Notes under the pieces: generated by a model | Databases searched by the model: none | What the model was told of the DNA's origin: nothing | What the model saw: the letters and a program-made list of their open reading frames with translations, nothing else | Part shown: piece after piece, positions 1 to 9,514 of the stretch | Layout: every line of letters starts with the position of its first letter | Numbering within the stretch: the first letter of the stretch is position 1 | Translations under genes and position numbers: made by a program | Assembly (NCBI RefSeq): GCF_004353525.1 | Contig: NZ_CP085524.1 | Coordinates: forward strand, 816,001 to 880,000 | Origin: Zhaonella formicivorans | GTDB taxonomy: Bacteria > Bacillota > DUOV01 > Zhaonellaceae | DNA length: 64,000 nucleotides | Reading direction: 5' to 3'

Positions 1-1
1 A

Positions 2-730
2 ACTATCGAGGATCTGGCTGAATTTGCGCCGGGCATGCTGTCTTTGGCGGTAGTGCCGGTGGGGTTAACAGGCAATAGGTCTGGACTGGAGCCACTGCAT
101 CCTTTTAACCGGCAATCGGCAAAAGAAGTCCTTAGGTTGGTAGAAAGCTATCAGCAGTTTTTTCTAGAAAAAATAGGTTCTAGATTTGTGTTTGCTGCTG
201 ATGAGTTTTTTATTCTAGCTGAAGAAGAGATTCCTGAAAGCAGCTATTACGAAGAATACCCACAGCTTGAAAATGGCGTGGGTCTTGTAAGGTTATTTGT
301 CGACGACTTTCACAGGATTAAAAACAGTTGGCCCCATGAGTTCAAAGTTAAGGATCCCGTGGTAATCTTAACCGGCAAATCAGCTTTCGGTATGCTGCAA
401 GACCTAATCAAACAACTAAAAGAAAAGTGGCCAAAACTAAATGTGCAATTGTTAGCAGTGCCTAATATTTTTTTTGGACCTACCGTAACAGTTGCGGGAT
501 TGTTAACCGGCAGGGATTTAATTCATAGTTTAAGCAGTAATGCCTTACCTAGGGAAGCAAAGGTTCTGTTTCCCGATATTGCGCTCAAGGATGGGGAGTT
601 TTTTTTAGATGGATTAAGAGTAGAGGATGTGGAAAATTGCACTGGTTATAAATTAGAGCCTGTACCTACTACTCCCAGGGGACTTTTGGAAGCGGTTACC
701 GGTATAAAAAACGCTGCGGAGGAGGTGTAA
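2..730 (+). CDS. DUF512 / TIGR03279-type radical SAM-PDZ protein, C-terminal part (partial)
   Basis: The reading frame is open from the first bases of the window, so the gene begins upstream and only about 242 C-terminal residues are present. The visible part has the look of the DUF512 domain: an AVVPVGLT segment near the start, a [10 protein letters not shown] segment in the middle, and an ILTGKSAF segment followed by a conserved C-terminal region. In this family the missing N-terminus carries a PDZ domain and a radical-SAM-like half; the reaction is unknown. The gene stops one base before the der start and is preceded there by GGAGGTG, so the two are probably co-transcribed. The family call is from motif recognition only. 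Confidence 0.75.
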   Translation, partial: TIEDLAEFAPGMLSLAVVPVGLTGNRSGLEPLHPFNRQSAKEVLRLVESYQQFFLEKIGSRFVFAADEFFILAEEEIPESSYYEEYPQLENGVGLVRLFVDDFHRIKNSWPHEFKVKDPVVILTGKSAFGMLQDLIKQLKEKWPKLNVQLLAVPNIFFGPTVTVAGLLTGRDLIHSLSSNALPREAKVLFPDIALKDGEFFLDGLRVEDVENCTGYKLEPVPTTPRGLLEAVTGIKNAAEEV

Positions 731-731
731 T

Positions 732-2045
732 ATGGCTAAACCTGTAGTGGCAATTGTTGGCAGGCCAAATGTAGGCAAATCGACCCTTTTTAACAGGTTA
801 ACCGGGAGAAGGAAAGCCATAGTTGAAGACGTTCCTGGAGTTACCAGGGATAGGCTTTATGAGGAAGCCGAATGGCAGAATAAAAAATTTACGGTTATTG
901 ATACAGGCGGAATACAGTGGGATAACGATCCCATTTCCTTTCAGGTTAAAAAGCAGGCGGAACTGGCTATTGAACAGGCTGATGTAATTGTTTTTGTGGT
1001 TGACGCCAGGGCGGGTTTGTTAGCAGATGACGAAGAAGTGGCAGCAATTTTGAGAAAAGCTGGCAAGCCAGTAATTGTGGCTGTAAATAAAGTGGAAAAC
1101 TTTGCCGACCAGCCAGTATATGAATTCTACAAGCTGGGGCTGGGGGAGCCGGTTCCCATTTCTGCGGCCCACGGGATGAATACCGGCGACCTCCTGGATA
1201 AGATTGTGCAAAGTTTTCCGGTCCACCCGGAGGATGATTATCCTGCTGATGTCATTAAAATTGCGGTTATTGGTCGTCCTAACGTAGGTAAGTCTTCACT
1301 GGTGAATAATTTTCTGGGTGAGAAACGGGTAATAGTCAGCGATGTCCCAGGTACAACCAGGGATGCCATTGATTCCTTGTTTAGTTATGAAGGCAGAAAT
1401 TACTTGATCATTGATACGGCTGGAATGCGCAAAAAAGGAAAGATAAATGATCCAATAGAGCGTTACAGTGTATTAAGGTCATTGAAGGCTGTCGATAGAG
1501 CAGATGTTGTTTTAATGCTGATTGATGCTACGGAAGGCGTTACGGAACAGGATAAAAAAATAGCCGGTTATGCCCACGAGCAAGGGAAGGCTTCGGTAAT
1601 TGTAGTAAATAAATGGGATGCAGTACAAAAAAATGATAAAACCATGAATCAATTTGATGAAAATATTCGTGAACAATTAGGCTTTATGCAGTATGCCCCC
1701 ACCATGTACATTTCCGCCCTGACAGGCCGGCGGGTATGGAAATTGTTAGAGCTGATTGATTTTGTAGCTGAACAAGCCAACAGGCGAATACCGACAAATG
1801 TACTAAATCAGCTAATATCAGAAATTGTTGCTTTAAATCCACCCCCGACCGATAAAGGTAAAGCTTTAAAAATTTTTTATGCTACTCAAGCAGGAGTTAA
1901 ACCTCCTACTTTTGTGTTATTCGTTAATGAACCTGAGTTACTGCATTTTTCTTACCGGCGGCACATTGAAAATCAATTGCGGCAAGCTTTTGGCTTTGAG
2001 GGAAATCCGCTTCGAATTGTTATACGCCGGAGAACAGGTGAATAG
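732..2045 (+). CDS. der: Ribosome-associated double GTPase Der (EngA)
   Basis: This is a 437-residue protein, the usual length for Der, an essential GTPase of 50S ribosomal subunit assembly. Two complete G domains are visible in tandem. The first has GRPNVGKST at residues 10-18, DTGG at 57-60 and NKVE at about 119-122. The second has GRPNVGKSS at 181-189, DTAG and NKWD. A C-terminal KH-like domain of about 85 residues follows. A GGAGGTG ribosome binding site lies inside the end of the preceding gene. In many Bacillota plsY sits between der and gpsA; here there is only a 48-base gap. Nothing in the sequence is degraded. Confidence 0.97.
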   Translation: MAKPVVAIVGRPNVGKSTLFNRLTGRRKAIVEDVPGVTRDRLYEEAEWQNKKFTVIDTGGIQWDNDPISFQVKKQAELAIEQADVIVFVVDARAGLLADDEEVAAILRKAGKPVIVAVNKVENFADQPVYEFYKLGLGEPVPISAAHGMNTGDLLDKIVQSFPVHPEDDYPADVIKIAVIGRPNVGKSSLVNNFLGEKRVIVSDVPGTTRDAIDSLFSYEGRNYLIIDTAGMRKKGKINDPIERYSVLRSLKAVDRADVVLMLIDATEGVTEQDKKIAGYAHEQGKASVIVVNKWDAVQKNDKTMNQFDENIREQLGFMQYAPTMYISALTGRRVWKLLELIDFVAEQANRRIPTNVLNQLISEIVALNPPPTDKGKALKIFYATQAGVKPPTFVLFVNEPELLHFSYRRHIENQLRQAFGFEGNPLRIVIRRRTGE

Positions 2046-2093
2046 GCTTTAGAAAAAAGCAACTATATTATTAGTAATTTAGAGGATGGTTCT

Positions 2094-3119
2094 ATGCAAC
2101 ATATTGCTGTTTTGGGAGCCGGCAGCTGGGGGACTGCTCTTGCCATACACCTGGCCCAGCAAGGTTACGAAGTACGTTTATGGGCCAGAAATCCGGAGCA
2201 TGTGGACAGTTTAAGCAGCCATAGGGAAAATAGGCGCTATCTCCCTGGAATCAAGTTAGAAAGCACTATCGTTCCTACAACGGAGCTGGATTGGGCAGTC
2301 AATTCAGCTCTGGCTGTTGTTGTTGCAGTACCTTCCCATGCCGTACGACAAACTGTGAGGAGTATAAAAAGTATGCTTAAGCCTCAAACTGTGATCATTA
2401 ATACGGCTAAAGGCCTGGAAGAAAACACTTTGCTCCGCCTAAGCCAAGTTATCGCACAAGAGGCTGGGGGGCTGGGGGAGGTCGCCGTACTCTCGGGCCC
2501 AAGCCATGCCGAAGAAGTTAGCCGTTTTTTACCTACCGCCATAGTCGCAGCTTCTACTAAAAGAAAGGTGGCGGAATTTGTCCAGGATTTATTTATGTCG
2601 CCCCATTTTAGGGTTTATACTAATCCCGATGTTTGCGGCGTCGAAATTGGCGGGGCTTTAAAAAATGTTATTGCCCTGGCCACCGGTATCGCAGACGGAT
2701 TAGGTTTTGGCGATAATACCCGCGCTGCTTTAATGACCCGGGGCCTAACTGAGATTGCACGGCTTGGGGTCAGTTTAAAAGCGGAGCCTTTGACTTTTGC
2801 GGGTCTTACAGGAATTGGCGACTTGATAGTTACGTGCAGTAGCATGCATAGTAGAAATCGCAGGGCAGGTATGCAGCTGGGGCAAGGTATTCCCTTGGAG
2901 CAGGTTTTAGAAAATATGGGAATGGTAGTGGAAGGAGTTAAAACTACAAAAGCGGCAATGAGTTTGGCACGCAAATTAGGAGTAGAGATGCCTATTACTG
3001 CGGAAATATATAATGTGCTTTTTAGTGGCAAAGAGCCTTTGCAGAGTGTGACTGATTTGATGCAAAGACAGAAAACCCACGAGGTGGAAGAAGTAGTACA
3101 TGGTAGCCGCATCTGGTAG
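2094..3119 (+). CDS. gpsA: NAD(P)+-dependent glycerol-3-phosphate dehydrogenase
   Basis: The 341-residue product makes sn-glycerol-3-phosphate from dihydroxyacetone phosphate for phospholipid synthesis in the cytoplasm. The N-terminal Rossmann fold shows GAGSWGTALA from residue 8. Further family signatures are NTAKGLE, LSGPSHAEEV, and GGALKNVIALATGIADGLGFGDN split across the catalytic lysine region. The length is standard. The start follows a GAGGATGG ribosome binding site. It lies 48 bases after der and a hairpin terminator follows its stop codon, so it ends that transcription unit. Confidence 0.97.
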   Translation: MQHIAVLGAGSWGTALAIHLAQQGYEVRLWARNPEHVDSLSSHRENRRYLPGIKLESTIVPTTELDWAVNSALAVVVAVPSHAVRQTVRSIKSMLKPQTVIINTAKGLEENTLLRLSQVIAQEAGGLGEVAVLSGPSHAEEVSRFLPTAIVAASTKRKVAEFVQDLFMSPHFRVYTNPDVCGVEIGGALKNVIALATGIADGLGFGDNTRAALMTRGLTEIARLGVSLKAEPLTFAGLTGIGDLIVTCSSMHSRNRRAGMQLGQGIPLEQVLENMGMVVEGVKTTKAAMSLARKLGVEMPITAEIYNVLFSGKEPLQSVTDLMQRQKTHEVEEVVHGSRIW

Positions 3120-3120
3120 T

Positions 3121-3153
3121 AAAAAAGAGTGCAGAATATGCACTTTTTTTTTG
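3121..3153 (+). terminator. Rho-independent terminator after gpsA
   Basis: A short hairpin AGTGCA / TGCACT (3128-3133 with 3139-3144) is flanked by an A run on the left and a long T run on the right, immediately after the gpsA stop codon. Confidence 0.8.
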
Positions 3154-3404
3154 TTTAGGGTAATATTCCCAGAGCCAAGTCATATATATGTAATGTTAAT
3201 ACATGCCATATTTAGGAATGCACTAATTAGACAGTAATTTATACTATTTTTCTGTCTTTTGTCAGCAAAGGAGGGATGAGGTGGAGGCAATATCCAATCG
3301 CATTCTTCATAGATAGCAAGCAGTCTTAGGGCAGGGGACACACTTCTTATGCAAGTAGTGTTGTTGAAGTATATCCCCAATTAAAGTGAAGGAGGGATAG
3401 ACAA

Positions 3405-4883
3405 ATGCAAAAACACGATATCTTTCGTGATATTGCGGAGCGTACTGGAGGTGATATTTATCTCGGCTTCGTGGGTCCGGTGCGCACGGGGAAATCCACT
3501 CTCATCAAGCGAATTATGGATTTGCTAGTTTTGCCTAACATTAAAAATCCAAATGAACGGGACAGGGCAAGGGATGAACTGCCGCAAAGCGGAGCTGGGA
3601 GAACAATTACAACTACTGAACCCAAATTCATACCCAATGAAGCAGTAGAAATTGTTATTAAAGAAGGGCTGCAGCTAAAAGTTAGAATGGTTGACTGTGT
3701 CGGGTACAAGGTAGAAGGTGCATTAGGTTACGAAGAAGATGACGGCCCAAGAATGGTGCGTACCCCGTGGTTTGAAGAAGCCATTACTTTTCAAGAAGCT
3801 GCAGAGGTGGGAACGCGGAAAGTAATTACCGATCATTCAACGATAGGGTTAGCCGTTTTTACTGATGGCAGTATAGGGGATATCCCTAGGGAAAACTACC
3901 TTGATGCGGAAGAACGTGTTATATACGAATTAAAAGAAATTAAAAAACCCTTCGTAATTATTTTAAACTCAGCCCATCCAGAGAGGGAGGACACCCTAGA
4001 ACTTGCCAATTGCTTGGAAGAGCAATATAATGTGCCTGTTCTTCCTTTAAACTGCGCTGAACTTACTCATGAAGATGTACTGCATATTCTGGAAGAAGCC
4101 CTTTATGAGTTTCCCGTGACCGAAGTCAATGTTAATTTGCCTAGATGGATAGATGAGTTAGAGGCAAACCATTGGCTGCGCAACAGTTTAGAAGAAGCTG
4201 TGCGTGAAGCAGTCAGTAAAGTAACCAGGCTACGGGATATTGATGGAGTGATCGAAGAATTGGCCCAGCATCCTAACGTGGAAAAAGTAAATTTGAAAAA
4301 TGTGGATTTGGGCACAGGCAGCACTTCCATCGAAATGAGTTCAAAAGAAGGACTCTTTTATCAAGTAATAGAAGAACTTACAGGTTATCACATTGAAGGG
4401 GATCATACCCTTTTAAAATTAATGCAAGAGCTTAGCGTAATTAAAAAAGACTATGACAAAGTAGCCTATGGTCTGCAAGAAGTCAGGAACGTAGGGTACG
4501 GTATGGTCTTGCCAACCATAGAGGAAATGGAGCTTCAAGAACCTGAACTCATTAAACAGGGTAGAGGCTTTGGGGTTAAATTAAAGGCTACTGCGCCTTC
4601 TTATCATCTAATCAGGGCTAACATAACCACAGAAATTACTCCTTTGATAGGGACTGAAAAGCAATGCGAAGATTTAGTTAAATACATTATGGAAGAATTC
4701 GAAGAAAATCCGCAAAAGATTTGGGAAACAAACATCTTTGGCAAATCATTAAGTGATTTGGTGAGAGAAGGTATTCAAGGCAAACTCTACCACATGCCCG
4801 AAAATGCACAGCATAAATTGCAGGAGACATTGGAGCGGATTGTAAATGAAGGCAGCGGAGGTTTAATTTGTATTATTATTTGA
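3405..4883 (+). CDS. spoIVA: Stage IV sporulation protein A (SpoIVA), spore coat morphogenetic ATPase
   Basis: The 492-residue protein has the SpoIVA length and N-terminus. SpoIVA is an ATPase that polymerises on the forespore surface and forms the base on which the coat assembles. A P-loop (GPVRTGKST) lies at residues 24-32, followed by a TITTTEPKFIPNEAVEI region and a MVDCVGYKV segment typical of the family. The short C-terminus ends in a hydrophobic GGLICIII stretch, like known SpoIVA tails. The start is set by GAAGGAGGG at 3388-3396. It is a single-gene unit with a terminator after it. In Bacillus it is made in the mother cell under sigma E; I could not identify a convincing sigma E promoter in the 250 bases upstream. 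Its presence indicates endospore formation. Confidence 0.96.
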   Translation: MQKHDIFRDIAERTGGDIYLGFVGPVRTGKSTLIKRIMDLLVLPNIKNPNERDRARDELPQSGAGRTITTTEPKFIPNEAVEIVIKEGLQLKVRMVDCVGYKVEGALGYEEDDGPRMVRTPWFEEAITFQEAAEVGTRKVITDHSTIGLAVFTDGSIGDIPRENYLDAEERVIYELKEIKKPFVIILNSAHPEREDTLELANCLEEQYNVPVLPLNCAELTHEDVLHILEEALYEFPVTEVNVNLPRWIDELEANHWLRNSLEEAVREAVSKVTRLRDIDGVIEELAQHPNVEKVNLKNVDLGTGSTSIEMSSKEGLFYQVIEELTGYHIEGDHTLLKLMQELSVIKKDYDKVAYGLQEVRNVGYGMVLPTIEEMELQEPELIKQGRGFGVKLKATAPSYHLIRANITTEITPLIGTEKQCEDLVKYIMEEFEENPQKIWETNIFGKSLSDLVREGIQGKLYHMPENAQHKLQETLERIVNEGSGGLICIII

Positions 4884-4910
4884 AGTCGGTTCAAGCCGGC
4901 TTTTTTCTTT
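4884..4910 (+). terminator. Rho-independent terminator after spoIVA
   Basis: GTCGGT (4885-4890) pairs with GCCGGC (4895-4900), with two G-U pairs, and is followed by TTTTTT. It starts directly behind the spoIVA stop codon. Confidence 0.85.
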
Positions 4911-4974
4911 TCCTGGAATCCCACAAAATTGGCAAAGAAAATTAGGAGTTTTAACGGCACGCGCTTTGTTCAAC

Positions 4975-5055
4975 CCCCAGTCACCAGTCATCAGTCGCCA
5001 GCAGAAATTAAACATTAAACTGGGGACTAGGGACTGATGACTGGGACTGGCGACT
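4975..5055. repeat. Imperfect inverted repeat built of GACT(G/A) units
   Basis: The left arm (4975-5001) and right arm (5020-5055) are imperfect reverse complements. The core is an exact 13-bp match, CCAGTCATCAGTC at 4984-4996 against its complement at 5032-5044. Both arms are made of short CAGTC / GACTG-type units, so several alternative pairings are possible. It lies in the 369-base gap between spoIVA and the threonine operon; the rest of that gap up to the promoter at 5173 shows nothing else I recognise. It looks like a dispersed, non-coding repeat. Confidence 0.65.
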
Positions 5056-5172
5056 TTTGTTAGGTCGCTTCCACGAATGTTGACGTATATAATATATAAT
5101 AATTTTCATAGTAATGCTGGTGCTAACGATAAGTATGATGGTCTATCGACTTCAAGATTTACATAATACCTG

Positions 5173-5201
5173 TTGCCGTAGCGAGCGGTGAGTGTTATAA
5201 T
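5173..5201 (+). promoter_or_regulatory. Sigma-A type promoter for the ACT protein-hom-thrB-lysC operon
   Basis: TTGCCG at 5173-5178 and TATAAT at 5196-5201 are separated by 17 bases, and lie 52 bases upstream of the first start codon. Confidence 0.7.
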
Positions 5202-5252
5202 GTCTACTATACACGAGCAAATGTTCACCTATAATAGACAGGTGGTGGTTAG

Positions 5253-5699
5253 ATGCAGCGTGGCAGCGAACGTTTTTTTCTGGTAAGCGCCGACATTTTA
5301 CCGGAGGCTATTAAAAAGACGGCGGAAGTCAAAGAAATCCTTACAAAAAAAGAAGCAGCCACTATCAATGAAGCGGTCGAAAAAGTAGGGATATCCCGGA
5401 GCGCTTATTACAAATATAAAGACGGTGTTTTTCCCATTCATGCAGCTGGTGCCAGCAAGATCACCACAATTTCTTTAATTTTAGAGCATCGCTCAGGCAT
5501 TTTATCTCAAGTAATCAACACAATTGCCCAGTTTCAAGGAAATATCCTTACTATTAATCAAAGCATTCCCTTACAAGGTGTGGCGAATGTTACCATTTCT
5601 TTGGAAACAGGTAATATGCTGCAAAGCATCGAGGAATTGCTGCAAGGCTTAAAACAAATAAACGGCGTCAAAAAAGTTGAAATAATAGGAAACAGTTAA
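5253..5699 (+). CDS. UPF0735 / PheB-type ACT domain protein
   Basis: The 148-residue protein matches the UPF0735 (PheB-like) family. The N-terminal half is helical with an ISRSAYYKYKDGVFP segment; residues about 71-145 form an ACT domain (ISLILEHRSGILSQVINTIA onwards), the fold that binds amino acids. Its exact role is not known; in Bacillota it often precedes hom, as here, 27 bases upstream. That position suggests an amino-acid-sensing role in aspartate-family synthesis, which is inference. A GGTGGTGG ribosome binding site precedes the ATG. Confidence 0.85.
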   Translation: MQRGSERFFLVSADILPEAIKKTAEVKEILTKKEAATINEAVEKVGISRSAYYKYKDGVFPIHAAGASKITTISLILEHRSGILSQVINTIAQFQGNILTINQSIPLQGVANVTISLETGNMLQSIEELLQGLKQINGVKKVEIIGNS

Positions 5700-5726
5700 C
5701 TTTTTCAACAAGTTGGAGGTAGTATC

Positions 5727-7019
5727 ATGGAAAGCATTAAAGTAGGACTTCTGGGCTGTGGTACTGTTGGCGGCGGTGTGTTAAAGGTTTTAGAAAAAAA
5801 CCGCCAGAGCATTGCTAGTAAAGTAGGAACTTACCTAGAGGTTACCAAGGTTTTAGTCAAAGATAAAAACAAAAAAAGAAATGGGGTTTGCTTACACGCT
5901 ACACTGACGACTGACCCCGATGATATTTTAAATGACCATGAAATCCAGATTGTGATCGAAGTAATGGGGGGAATAGAACCTGCTAAAGAGTATATTTTAA
6001 AAGCCCTTCGTCAAGGCAAGAGTGTCGTTACTGCAAATAAGGATGTGATGGCGGCCTATGGGAAGGAACTGTTTAATACAGCTGCTACGGCTAATGTTGA
6101 CCTAAGATTTGAGGCTAGCGTAGCTGGCGGTATCCCTATTATTGGCCCTTTGAAAGAATCGCTGGCAGGCAACCAAATAAATAAAATTATGGGTATTATA
6201 AACGGTACAACGAATTTTATTTTAAGTAAAATGAGCAAGCAAGGCAGTGATTTTCACGAGGTTTTGGCTGAAGCTCAGCGGTTGGGATATGCAGAAGCTG
6301 ATCCTACTGCAGATATAGAAGGATTGGATGCAGCAAGAAAAATTGCCATATTAGCATCTATTGCTTTTAATTCAAGGGTTACATTTCCCGATGTTTTCGC
6401 AGAGGGTATCAGTAAAATTTCGGCTAGCGATATCACCTATGCCAAAGAACTGGGTTATGTTGTAAAACTGTTGGGGATAGCCCAAGAAAATCAGGGCGAA
6501 GTGGAAGCCAGGGTTCATCCTGTATTTATACCAAGCAGCCATCCTCTGGCCAACGTTGATGATGTTTATAATGCTATCTACATTGAGGGAGATGCAGTGG
6601 GTGATGCGATGTTTTTTGGGCGGGGAGCAGGAGAGCTTCCTACCGCCAGCGCTGTGGTGGGCGATTTGATAGCGGTAGCCAAGAATATTAATAAAAGCAG
6701 TTTTGACCGAACTTACTGCACCTGTTTTGAACATAAGAGAATCAAACCGATTAGGGAAATTGTTTCCAAGTACTATTTGCGTTTGACTGTTAAAGACCGG
6801 CCAGGGGTATTGGCAGGTATAGCAAGCGTTTTCGGTAATCAAGAGGTAAGCCTTGCTTCGGTGATACAAAAAAGAAGGCAAGATGATCTTGCAGAAATTG
6901 TAATGATTACTCACCGGGTTAAAGAGGCAAATTTGCAGGACGCACTGAGTATTATCAAGGGGTTATCATCTGTTGTGGAAATAAATAATGTAATTAGGGT
7001 AGAAGCGGGAGCGGAATAA
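5727..7019 (+). CDS. hom: Homoserine dehydrogenase
   Basis: The 430-residue enzyme reduces aspartate semialdehyde to homoserine, the branch point to threonine and methionine. The NAD(P)-binding loop GCGTVGGGV begins at residue 10. The central catalytic domain contains GGIPII, IMGIINGTTNFIL and YAEADPTADIEGLDAARK-type motifs. A C-terminal ACT domain from about residue 350 (LRLTVKDRPGVLAGIASVFG) suggests feedback control by threonine. The gene has a GGAGG ribosome binding site and is followed after 21 bases by thrB. Confidence 0.97.
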   Translation: MESIKVGLLGCGTVGGGVLKVLEKNRQSIASKVGTYLEVTKVLVKDKNKKRNGVCLHATLTTDPDDILNDHEIQIVIEVMGGIEPAKEYILKALRQGKSVVTANKDVMAAYGKELFNTAATANVDLRFEASVAGGIPIIGPLKESLAGNQINKIMGIINGTTNFILSKMSKQGSDFHEVLAEAQRLGYAEADPTADIEGLDAARKIAILASIAFNSRVTFPDVFAEGISKISASDITYAKELGYVVKLLGIAQENQGEVEARVHPVFIPSSHPLANVDDVYNAIYIEGDAVGDAMFFGRGAGELPTASAVVGDLIAVAKNINKSSFDRTYCTCFEHKRIKPIREIVSKYYLRLTVKDRPGVLAGIASVFGNQEVSLASVIQKRRQDDLAEIVMITHRVKEANLQDALSIIKGLSSVVEINNVIRVEAGAE

Positions 7020-7040
7020 CAGGAAGATGGAGGAACTGGA

Positions 7041-7988
7041 ATGGTAACGGTCAGGGTGCCGGCTACAACTGCAAATTTAGGCCCGGGCTTTGATACCATG
7101 GGGCTGGCATTGAACTTATATAATTATATAGAGTTAACGGAGGTTGCCAGTGGTCTCTGCATTGATGTAGAAGGCGAGGGGAGCGATGTAATTCCTAAAA
7201 CTACTAGCAATATTGTCTATAGGGCAGTTATGGCAGTTTTTGAGAAGTGCGGCTATCATCCGAGGGGCTTAAAAATAAAATTACGCAACTTTATTCCTGT
7301 GGCCAGAGGCATGGGGAGCAGCGCTGCAGCATTGGTAGGCGGGGTTTACGCGGCCAATGCGCTGGCTGGAAATCCTTTATCCGGTGATGAAATGTTGCAG
7401 ATAGCAGCCAGTTTTGAAGGCCATCCGGATAATGTAGCCCCAGCTTTATTTGGAGGAATTGTGATTAGCGTCATGGCACAGGAGCAAGTAATTTTCCGCC
7501 GGATTACACCCCCTGCAGAATTGAGCGCTATCGTGGCCATTCCTGATTTTCCCCTGGCCACCAAAATTGCGCGTCAAGTTTTGCCTGACAACGTTCCGAT
7601 AAAAGATGCAGTTTTTAATATTGGACACTCTGCCCTTTTAGTATTAGCATTTGTCAAAAATGATTACGAACTGTTAGGGCAGGCAATGCAGGATAGAATT
7701 CACCAGCCTTATAGGTTGGATCTAATTCCTGGTATGGAGGAAGTGTTTGACGCAGCTATCGCGGCGGGTGCGTTGGGTGTAGCCTTAAGCGGGGCTGGTC
7801 CTACACTAATAGCTTTTACCCGTGGCTCTCAAGAAGCAGTGGGAAAAGCCATGCAGCAGGCTTTTAATAAGCATAATATTTCATGTAGCATAAAAACATT
7901 GCGACCGGTTAGAAAAGGTGCAGAAATAGTGGCTGAAGAGATGGAGGATGGTCAAAATGGGTATTGTTGTACAGAAGTTTGGGGGTAG
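7041..7988 (+). CDS. thrB: Homoserine kinase
   Basis: The 315-residue GHMP-family kinase phosphorylates homoserine for threonine synthesis. The N-terminus [18 protein letters not shown] and the ATP-binding glycine/serine loop [16 protein letters not shown] (residues 86-100) are intact. A C-terminal [14 protein letters not shown] motif is also typical. Its last 32 bases overlap the start of lysC, which indicates tight co-expression. No threonine synthase gene is present in the window. Confidence 0.96.
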   Translation: MVTVRVPATTANLGPGFDTMGLALNLYNYIELTEVASGLCIDVEGEGSDVIPKTTSNIVYRAVMAVFEKCGYHPRGLKIKLRNFIPVARGMGSSAAALVGGVYAANALAGNPLSGDEMLQIAASFEGHPDNVAPALFGGIVISVMAQEQVIFRRITPPAELSAIVAIPDFPLATKIARQVLPDNVPIKDAVFNIGHSALLVLAFVKNDYELLGQAMQDRIHQPYRLDLIPGMEEVFDAAIAAGALGVALSGAGPTLIAFTRGSQEAVGKAMQQAFNKHNISCSIKTLRPVRKGAEIVAEEMEDGQNGYCCTEVWG

Positions 7989-9195
7989 TTCCGTTGCAAA
8001 CCCTGAGTGCATGGCAAGAGTTGCCAAAAGGGTTATCGAATGCAGGAAAGCAGGTAATCAGGTAGTGGCAGTAGTATCGGCTCCGGGCGATACTACAGAT
8101 GAATTAATTAGTCTTTCCAAAAAGATAACCAATCAACCTTCGTGCAGGGAAATGGATATGCTGTTAGCTACGGGCGAGCAGATGTCCATCGCCTTGCTTG
8201 CTATGGCTATTCACAATCTGGGGTATGATGCAATTTCTTTAACAGGGCCCCAAGCAGAAATTATAACCAATGATGTTCATAGTAAGGCAAAGATAATATG
8301 TATTAATGCTGAACGGATCAAAAGCGAGTTAGACAGTGGTAAAATTGTAATTGTTGCCGGATTCCAAGGAAAAACGGCTAACGGAGAAATAACTACCCTT
8401 GGACGCGGAGGTTCGGATACAACCGCTGTTGCTCTTGCGGCGGCTTTAAAAGCCGATATGTGTGAAATTTTTACAGATGTTGACGGTGTTTATACCGCCG
8501 ATCCGAGAATTGTTCCTCAGGCTAAAAAATTAGCAACAATTTCTTATGATGAAATGCTGGAATTGGCAAGTTTAGGTGCTGTTGTTTTGCAGCCTAGATC
8601 GGTGGAGTTCGCAAAGCTCCATAACGTTAAATTACACGTGCGTTCAAGTTTTAACCACAACGAAGGGACAATCGTGCAGGAGGTAAGCGCAATGGAAAAA
8701 GAAATGGTAGTAAGCGGTGTAGCCCATGATTTAAATGTTGCTAAAATGACACTCTTTGATGTGCCTGATGTTCCAGGTATTGCCCAAAAGCTTTTTTCCG
8801 CTTTGGCTAAAGAAAATATCAACGTTGATATGATTATTCAAAGTAATTCCCGTAATGAATATAACGATATTTCTTTTACAATTGAGAAAGAGGATACCTC
8901 CAAAGCATTGGCCATTGTAGAAAAAGTAAAAACAGAAATAGGCGCTAAAGGTGTAACTTTTGATGATCAAGTTGCTAAGGTGAGTATTGTTGGTGCAGGC
9001 ATGAAATCTAATTCTGGGGTAGCGGCAAAAATGTTTGAAGCATTAGCTGAGGAAAATATTAATATTCAATTAATAGCTACTTCAGAAATAAAAATATCCT
9101 GCATTATTGACAGGGAGAATGCACAAAAGGCGGTGCAGGCAATTCACAGCAAGTTTGGGTTGGATAATGAGCTGTCGCAGCTTAAAATAAGTTGA
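7957..9195 (+). CDS. lysC: Aspartate kinase, two-ACT-domain type
   Basis: Aspartate kinase makes aspartyl phosphate, the first step to lysine, threonine and methionine. The catalytic domain begins with KFGGSSVA (residues 7-14) and contains the [19 protein letters not shown] and [13 protein letters not shown] segments. Two C-terminal ACT domains are visible ([20 protein letters not shown] and [20 protein letters not shown]). I chose the ATG at 7957 (412 residues) over the in-frame ATG at 7948 because GGAGG at 7943-7947 directly abuts 7948 but is 9 bases from 7957, and the product then begins [10 protein letters not shown] as is usual. The gene overlaps thrB by 32 bases. Confidence 0.95.
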   Translation: MGIVVQKFGGSSVANPECMARVAKRVIECRKAGNQVVAVVSAPGDTTDELISLSKKITNQPSCREMDMLLATGEQMSIALLAMAIHNLGYDAISLTGPQAEIITNDVHSKAKIICINAERIKSELDSGKIVIVAGFQGKTANGEITTLGRGGSDTTAVALAAALKADMCEIFTDVDGVYTADPRIVPQAKKLATISYDEMLELASLGAVVLQPRSVEFAKLHNVKLHVRSSFNHNEGTIVQEVSAMEKEMVVSGVAHDLNVAKMTLFDVPDVPGIAQKLFSALAKENINVDMIIQSNSRNEYNDISFTIEKEDTSKALAIVEKVKTEIGAKGVTFDDQVAKVSIVGAGMKSNSGVAAKMFEALAEENINIQLIATSEIKISCIIDRENAQKAVQAIHSKFGLDNELSQLKIS

Positions 9196-9238
9196 AATCC
9201 AGTTGAAATCAAGTTTAATAATTTTCCATGCATTAGAC

Positions 9239-9268
9239 TTGACATATGATTTATAAATATAGTACAAT
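9239..9268 (+). promoter_or_regulatory. Promoter of tRNA-Pro(GGG)
   Basis: TTGACA (9239-9244) and TACAAT (9263-9268) are 18 bases apart and end 9 bases before the mature tRNA sequence. Confidence 0.7.
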
Positions 9269-9277
9269 GTACTGCGT

Positions 9278-9354
9278 CGGGGCGTGGCTCAGCTTGGTAG
9301 AGCGCTACCTTGGGGTGGTAGAGGTCGCTGGTTCAAATCCAGTCGCTCCGACCA
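9278..9354 (+). tRNA. tRNA-Pro (anticodon GGG)
   Basis: The 77-base gene has an acceptor stem CGGGGCG / CGCTCCG, a D arm, an anticodon stem CTACC / GGTAG with loop TTGGGGT, a T arm with GGTTCAAATCC, and an encoded CCA end. The anticodon at loop positions 3-5 is GGG, reading CCC. Confidence 0.95.
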
Positions 9355-9369
9355 GTACATATGTATTTC

Positions 9370-9400
9370 AAGTCAGTTGCTAAAACTGACTTTTTTATTT
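9370..9400 (+). terminator. Rho-independent terminator after tRNA-Pro
   Basis: AAGTCAGTT (9370-9378) pairs perfectly with AACTGACTT (9384-9392) and runs into a T-rich tract. Confidence 0.85.
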
Positions 9401-9514
9401 TGTTTCCTATTATAAGTTGGCGTTCTTTTACTAAGGATCTTTTATAATGACGATTGGTTTAGTATACCGAAAAAAAGGACACGCTAGTGTAAATATATTT
9501 TTTACGGTGGGATC

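Noticed and set aside
3180-3380. 66-codon minus-strand frame between gpsA and spoIVA
   Set aside because: No ribosome binding site, odd composition, and it covers the expected spoIVA promoter region.
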